The notes under the pieces are model-generated. The model did no database searches. It saw only the letters and a list, made by a program, of their open reading frames with translations, and was not told the origin of the DNA. Made by a program: the position numbers and the translations under genes. DNA of 64,000 nucleotides from Leptoclinus maculatus (taxonomy: Eukaryota > Chordata > Actinopteri > Perciformes > Stichaeidae): the NCBI GenBank assembly GCA_032191485.1, contig JAVDOI010000043.1:1461078-1525077 (forward strand), in the 5' to 3' direction. This document shows, in pieces, positions 58,025 through 64,000 of the stretch. Every line of letters starts with the position of its first letter. Position 1 is the stretch's first letter.

Positions 58025-60630
58025 CAGTCTTTTAATTCATTAAAAATACTTTAAAGGCAAATAAAGGGATGCATTCTTTTTGTCAATGAAGAGGGGGTCG
58101 TGGAGATGAAATGGCTGAAATTTAGAGTTCGTAGGTCCAAGTAAAGGTGCCCAAAACCAGGCGTTTAGGTCAAAGGTCAAAAGGTCGTAATTGGTGCATT
58201 ATGTAAAAATGGCCATAGAGTCTGAGAAAAAGGTTGAAACTGCCTGAATTTTGCACCACACCTTCCCCCTTATGTGTAGAGTACATATGTCCAAGTTAAA
58301 GTGCCCGAAAACAGCAACAAATGTGTAAATTGGGCCTAAAGTATGTTAAAGGGCCCGTACATTTGACCTATGTACAAACGGTCATAGAATCTGAGACAAA
58401 GGTTGAAACTGCCTGCATTTTGCAACACACATTCTCCCTGATACCTTGATTCATGCTGGGAAGTAAGAAGTCTGTAGACCCTAGGGAAAGCTATCTCCTG
58501 TTAGCAACATGCTAACAAGATCAATCCAATTCATGCTAGTAGAGCTTCCTCTGGTGTCCACCATATATCATTTCCATCAACATCTGTCTTGTAGAAATGG
58601 TTTTATGGCACCCAACAGAAACAGACACATGTGGACGTAATTTACAGTCTTTTAATTAATTAAAAATACTTTAAAGCAAAATAGAGGAATTCTTTCTTTT
58701 TGTGAATGAAGAGAGGGTCGTGGAGATGAAATGCCTAAAATTTGGAGTCCGTAGGTCCAAGTTAAGGTGCCCAAAAACAGCAAAAAAGGTCTTAATTGGC
58801 TCTAAATCCTCTTAAAGGGCCGGTAAATTTGACCTATGCAAAAATGGCCATAATCTCTCAAATATGGGTCCCAGAAACCACAGATTACGGACACACATTG
58901 TGGACTAGGCCTACAATGAGGTCACGTGAAAAAAATCCCTCTAAAATGTCTAGAAAAGAAATTTGCCTGTATGAAACTCAGAGAACAGGAGGGTGAACAT
59001 CTTAGCAAGATGTACACCCTGTCGTGCTGTTAAGTCAGATTGGAGCAATTTTGTTCTAAACATCTGAGAGCTCTGCTTTTTTAATATGTTGTAGCCATGC
59101 TACTGTTGTCCATCATATATCATTTTCATCAACATCTGTCATGTAAATTGGGCCTAAATTACCATAAAGAGCAGTCAATTTGACCTATGTAAAACGGTCA
59201 TAGCATCTGAGAAAAAGGTTGAAACTGCCTGGATTTCGCAGGACACCTTCCCCCTGATACCTTAATTCAGTCTGGAAAGTAAGAAGTCTGTAGACCCTTG
59301 GGAAAGCTATCTCTTGTTAGCAGCATGCTAATGACTTCAAACCAATGCATCCTAGTAGAGTGTCCTCTTGTGTCCAACATATGTCAATTTTATAAAACAA
59401 AGTCGTTTATTAGTGTTTTTATAGGACCCAGCAATAACCCTCTTGACTCTAAACACTGAAAACAGGCTTTTTCGAAGGCCCTATCTCCCCTTATTTACAG
59501 TCTTTTAATTAATTAAAAATACTTTAAAGCAAAATAGAGGAATTTTTTCTTTTTGTGAATGAAGAGAGGGTCGTGGAGATGAAATGCCTAAAATTTGGAG
59601 TCCGTAGGTCCAAGTTAAGGTGCCCAAAAACAGCAAAAAAGGTCTTAATTGGCTCTAAATCCTCTTAAAGGGCCGGTAAATTTGACCTATGTAAAACGGT
59701 CATAGAATCTGAGAAAAAGGTTGAAACTGCCTGGATTTCGCAGGACACCTTCCCCTTGATACCTTGATTCAGTCTGGAAAGTAAGAAGTCTGTAGACCTT
59801 TGGGAAAGCTATCTCCTTTTAGCAGCATGCTAATGACTTCAAACCAATGCACCCTAGTAGAGTGTCCTCTTGTGTCCAACATATGTCAATTTTATAAAAC
59901 AAAGTCGTTTATTAGTGTTTTTATAGGACCCAGCAATAACCCTCTTGACTCTAAACACTGAAAACAGGCTTTTTCGAAGGCCCTATCTTCCCTTATCTTC
60001 CAAAAACGGCCATTTGGGGTGGGACTTTTGGCATAAATGAGAGCCCATTCAAATTTAGGACAAATGGCCGTTTTTGAACATTCCTTATAACTCGAAAAGG
60101 GCCATTTGTCCTACTTTTCTGTATGCGAAATGGCAGTGCCCTTCCCTTATAAATCAAAAAATGCCATGTTGCCTACATTTGAATGGGCTCTCATTCATGC
60201 CAAAAGTCCTAACCCTGTCCTTTATTTCTACAACATGCAAATAACTCATCAAAAAGCTCAAACAGTCTGGAAATTGCACCCAACATCTTATCTTAGGTCC
60301 TGAACATGCTCACCAAGAATCCCATCTCTCAGCCCTCTGGAAAATTATCTCCTGTTAGCAGCATGCTAATGACTTCAATCCAATGCAGCCTAGTAGAGTG
60401 TCCTCTTGTGTCCAACATATGTCAATTTCATAACAACAAGTCGTTTATTAGTGTTTTTATAGGACCCAACAGAAACACACACATGTATACGTTTTTAACA
60501 GTCTTTTAATTAATTAAAAATACTTTAAAGCAAAATAGAGGAATGCATTCTTTTTGTTGATGAAGAGAGGGTCGTGGAGATGAAAGGACTGAAATTTAGA
60601 GTTCGTAGGTCCAAGTTAAGGTGCCCGAAA
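58025..60630. repeat. Long imperfect direct repeats (four copies, 620-1000 bp apart)
   Basis: A block starting CAGTCTTTTAATTAATTAAA, which holds the palindrome TTTTAATTAATTAAAA, recurs at 58025, 58645, 59498 and 60499. Each is followed by GGGTCGTGGAGATGAAATG and, further on, by a GTAAGAAGTCTGTAGA segment with GCATGCTAA. Several plus- and minus-strand frames are open for 60-95 codons without domains. I see no gene. Confidence 0.8.
60023..60208. repeat. Inverted repeat, 37-bp arms
   Basis: The arms 60023-60059 and 60172-60208 are near reverse complements across 112 nt, and use the same GGCATAAATGAGAGCCCA sequence as the pair at 56451-56581. Confidence 0.8.
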
Positions 60631-60896
60631 ACAGTAAATTGGTGCTAAATTCTCTTAAAGGGCCGGTAAATTTGAAACGGCCATAAAATCTGAGAAAAAG
60701 GTTGAAACTGCTTGAATTTTGCACCATGCATTCCCTGTGATGCCCTGATTCAGCATGCCAAGCAAGAAGTCTGTAGAACTTTGGTAAAGTTTTGGACCGT
60801 CCCTGTGCATCCGGTAACATAACCAAGGTGTCCACGTGGCGTCGTACGGTGATAGCTGATCCGTTTCCATGTTTTCCACTCAAAAAGCAAAAAAGG

Positions 60897-61500
60897 CCAT
60901 TCGGGACTTAGCCCCACCCATTCCCATGTTTCCCATGATCAGCCCCACCCATTTCCATGTTTCCGACGAAAGTTGTACCCAAAAGGCATATAATCCATTC
61001 GGGACTTAGCCCCACCCATTCCCATGTTTCCCATGGTTACCCCCATCCATTTTTCCATGTTTCCGACGAAAGTTGTACCCAAAAGGCATATAATCCATTC
61101 GGGACTTAGCCCCACCCATTCCCATGTTTCCCATGATCAGCCCCACCCATTTCCATGTTTCCGACGAAAGTTGTACCCAAAAGGCATATAATCCATTCGG
61201 GACTTAGCCCCACCCATTCCCATGTTTCCCATGATCAGCCCAACCCATTTCCATGTTTCCGATGAAAGTTGTACCCAAAAGGCATATAATCCATTCGGGA
61301 CACTTAGCCCCACCCATTCCCATGTTTCCCATGGTTATAATCCATTCGGGACTTAGCCCCACCCATTCCCATGTTTCCCATGGTTATAATCCATTCGGGA
61401 CTTTACCCATGGTTTACCCATGGTTTCCCATGTTTCCCATGGTTATAATCCATTCGGGACTTAGACCCACCCATTCCCATGTTACCCATGGTTTCCATGA
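60897..61500. repeat. 98-bp minisatellite decaying to ~50-bp units
   Basis: CCATTCGGGACTTAGCCCCA recurs at 60897, 60995, 61095, 61193 and 61291 (98-100 bp apart), then at 61342, 61391 and 61450 (49-59 bp apart), where the half containing GACGAAAGTTGTACCC has been lost. Rich in CCCATG words. The 84-codon frame at 61253-61507 is a product of this repetition. Confidence 0.9.
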
Positions 61501-61682
61501 TGAATAGCGCCCTCTATAGCATTTCTAGTTGTTAACACTTGGCCCCCTAAATGGCATTTGAGTTCCCGGATGGCGCAATGGGAAGTAGTCCGTATGGCCA
61601 AAACATTTCCACCGTGCCCAAAAAGGGCCGTGTCCCCAGTACGGCCCATGTTAAAGTTGGGCCATAAACCCCAAATTCCCTA

Positions 61683-61736
61683 GCAATTACAATAGGGCCT
61701 TCGCAGGCCCGACGTTGTCGGCCGCTCGGGCCCTAA
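61683..61736 (+). repeat. Orphan 3' terminus of the 2.2-kb element family
   Basis: Same 54-bp ending as E2 (54117-54170), with the GGGCCT-TCGC-AGGCCC hairpin and final CGGGCCCTAAT, directly abutting E3. It implies that the 54171-61736 block ends like a member of the same family. Confidence 0.8.
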
Positions 61737-64000
61737 TTAAAGCTGCGAGCAGCGATGAACGGGCCCTCGCATCCTCCGCGCGTCGGGGTTGCCGGCGGGA
61801 CTCCCTCCTGCGTGTCCGAGAACGCGTGCGACCGTCGGCCGGCGCGTCTGCGAGCGAGACGTCTTTGATCCCGCGTGGACCGCCTGATGCTGGAAACGAT
61901 GCTTTGCAAACAGTCCGGTGCTTCCCGTATCTGCTGCCTGGTGCTACGGAACACGTGCATTGTGTAGCTCTCTGTCAAACGTAAACCACGTTGTGTGAAA
62001 GTCGTGTTAATCGGATGGCGTTTGTCACAAAATGCAGATTTCCTTTCGCCGGCAGGTGGCGCTGTGAGTACTAGTGAAAATTAGCTTGTAGACATCCTCG
62101 GGCAGTGAGTGTTATCAAGCGTGTGAAGTTTGGGACCGTTTGGAACAAGTCCAGCTGAGTTACATCAGCTTTTTTCACGGGGAATCACTTAAAGTAGCCG
62201 CCCGCTACGGCTAAGCCGTGCCGTTAAACGTAAAGCTTTTGATAATTCTTAATCACAATGGTCTCTAGACTGTACTGACAAAATTTGAAGAGGATCAGAC
62301 AAAGTCCCTAGGAGGAGTTTGTTAAAGTGTAGCGCCTATAAATTGTCCAAAATCAAGGGAAAATTCACACATAAATCAAAGTGGCGGACTTCCGGTAGGG
62401 TTTAGAGCATGGTTCCAAGAGACTTATTTTTAAGTCTCCATAGGATACACGTGACTACAAAGTTGCATACATGCAGCTCAAACGTAGCGCTGGGGCTGCT
62501 CTTTTGAAATATTGTAGGGGGCGCTACAGAGGCAATTTAAAACGGCCAAGGCCAAAAATCATAAAAAATATTTGTTTCAATGCCTTTGACACATCTACAA
62601 AGTGTCATGAGTTTTTGAGCATCCTAAGCCACTAAACCACCAGCTTCCTTTTTAAATATTGTAGGGGGCGCTACAGAGGCAATTTAAAACGGCCAAAGCC
62701 AAAACTCATAGAGAATATTCCTTCCAATGCCTTTGACAGATGTACAAAGTTTCATGAGTTTATGAGCATCCTAAGCTACTAAACCATCAGCTTCCTTTTG
62801 AAATATTGTAGGGGGCGCTACAGAGGCAATTTAAAACGACCAAAGCCAAAACTCATATAGAATATTCGTTCCAATGCCTTTGACAGATGTACAAAGTTTC
62901 ATGAGTTTATGAGCATCCTAAGCCACTAAACCATCAGCTTCCTTTTGAAATATTGTAGGGGGCGCTACAGAGGCAATTTAAAACGGGCAAGGCCAAAAAT
63001 CATATAGAATATTCCTTCCAATGCCTTTGACAGATGTACAAAGTTTTATGAATTATTGAGCATCCTAAGCTACTAAACCATCAGCTTCCTTTTTGATGGC
63101 GAACGATGCGTCGCCACGGCAACAGCGTTCAACGAAAACTCAAAATTTTTCATGGCGATTTTTAATCAATGTCTTGAGGCTACCCTTACAAAATTTGAGA
63201 CTCATAAGGTCACCTGGCTAAGAGGAGTAAAGAAAAGTATACAATTTTACATTTCCTTTAGCCAGTAGGCGGCGCTATGAGTTATTGCATTTTTTTCAAC
63301 TGAAATCTGTTCAGGCTTGAAGTAGCATCATGCATGAGAAGTTTTGTGTGGATTGGATAATGTACCTTGGAGTTATAACAACTTCCTTTTTCATAAACAA
63401 TGAGGCAAAATGGCCGCAACGCCACGTCCAGGTTCTTCGATGAAAACTCACGATTTTGATAATTTTTAATCACAAAGGTCTTAAGAGCATCCTGACCAAA
63501 TTTCACGTTGATCGCATAAAATCTGTAGGAGGAGTTCGTTGAAGTGCGAAGGCTGAAAAATGCAAAAAGTGACAAAAAGCACAACTTTGCAGGTTTACTG
63601 TAGCGCCCCCTAGCAGTCGAATGCAAAAAGATTTGTAGGGGATGTTACAGGATGCGATGTGCACATATGCTGAAGATTTTGGGAATTTAGCACAAATGGT
63701 TGAGAAGTTATGTGTATTGATATTATGCCACGCCCCTAAGAAGTTTATTGGTCCATATCTTGTAAACGCTAAGAGATATCAAAAAGCTTTTGATAATTTT
63801 AGATGACGTAGGTCCATTAATGATCCACAGACAATTCTGTAATAATCGGACCCAGCGTGTAGGAGGAGTTCGCAAGAATGTGTTTTTCACTAAATTCAAG
63901 ATGGCGGAAAATCTAAGTAGGCGGAGCTTAGGGGTCTGAGAGGCTTTTTTTTAGATCTAGCGGATTGGGACATGTGTGTTGAATTTCAAGTAAATCGGAC
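61737..64000 (+). repeat. 2.2-kb unclassified element, copy E3 (cut by window end)
   Basis: Starts at TTAAAGCTGCG right after another element's 3' end. It carries four 147-bp internal repeats instead of two, so it is longer than E1 and E2 to the same internal point. It is cut by the end of the window. Confidence 0.8.
62507..63094. repeat. Four tandem 147-bp repeats inside E3
   Basis: Units start at 62507, 62654, 62801 and 62948, exactly 147 bp apart. Each begins AAATATTGTAGGGGGCGCTA and ends near CATCAGCTTCC. E1 and E2 have two units each with the same period. Confidence 0.92.

Noticed and set aside
61253..61507. 84-codon plus-strand frame rich in Pro, His and Met
   Set aside because: It is a translation of the CCCATG-rich minisatellite.
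1..64000. tRNA, rRNA or other standard RNA genes
   Set aside because: I saw no cloverleaf, A/B-box pair or rRNA-like sequence by eye. A covariance-model scan was not possible.

Overview
This window looks like repeat-rich nuclear DNA of a teleost fish. There are no bacterial-style operons, coding is sparse and intron-like, splice and TATA signals are eukaryotic, and most recognisable protein fragments are decayed copies of families that are abundant in fish genomes: a C2H2 zinc-finger/SAMD3-like gene, a GIN1/KRBA2-type integrase and a HARBI1-like Harbinger nuclease. Family names come from my memory of these families; no database search was run and the species cannot be named.

Positions 1-49784 are a head-to-tail tandem array of one unit of about 11.4 kb. 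Copies lie at 1-11443, 11444-22324, 22325-33673 and 33674-45030, with a fifth cut off at 49784. They are nearly identical, with only occasional substitutions and small indels. Each full unit carries, in order: a C2H2/SAMD3-like pseudogene (+), an integrase pseudogene (-), an old DNA-transposon end, a CCAAT/E-box/TATA promoter-like stretch with a 40-codon first exon (+), a HARBI1-like pseudogene (-), a 36-bp-arm inverted repeat, a 74-bp hairpin satellite, and one long open gene on the minus strand.

That minus-strand gene is the most interesting item. It encodes about 444-486 residues from its first ATG. It contains 7 or 8 repeats of a V-V-S-I-E-D-D motif that fits the SUMO-interacting-motif consensus, followed by a C-terminal domain of about 145 residues that I do not recognise. 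Upstream lie a 15-bp-arm palindrome, a perfect CRE and an RFX X-box-like site. Downstream, the hairpin satellite sits before the first AATAAA I noted on that strand, so it would lie in the 3' UTR. Module number and the C-terminal end differ between copies.

Positions 49781-64000 are a different repeat landscape. Three copies of an unclassified element of about 2.2 kb (49781, 51945 and 61737) carry several CTCF-like motifs each. Between the second and third copies lie several families of tandem and dispersed repeats: a 32-bp GGCC-rich repeat, a (CACAAAAAA)n minisatellite, a 147-bp satellite, long dispersed repeats and a 98-bp minisatellite. I saw no convincing protein gene, tRNA or rRNA in this part.
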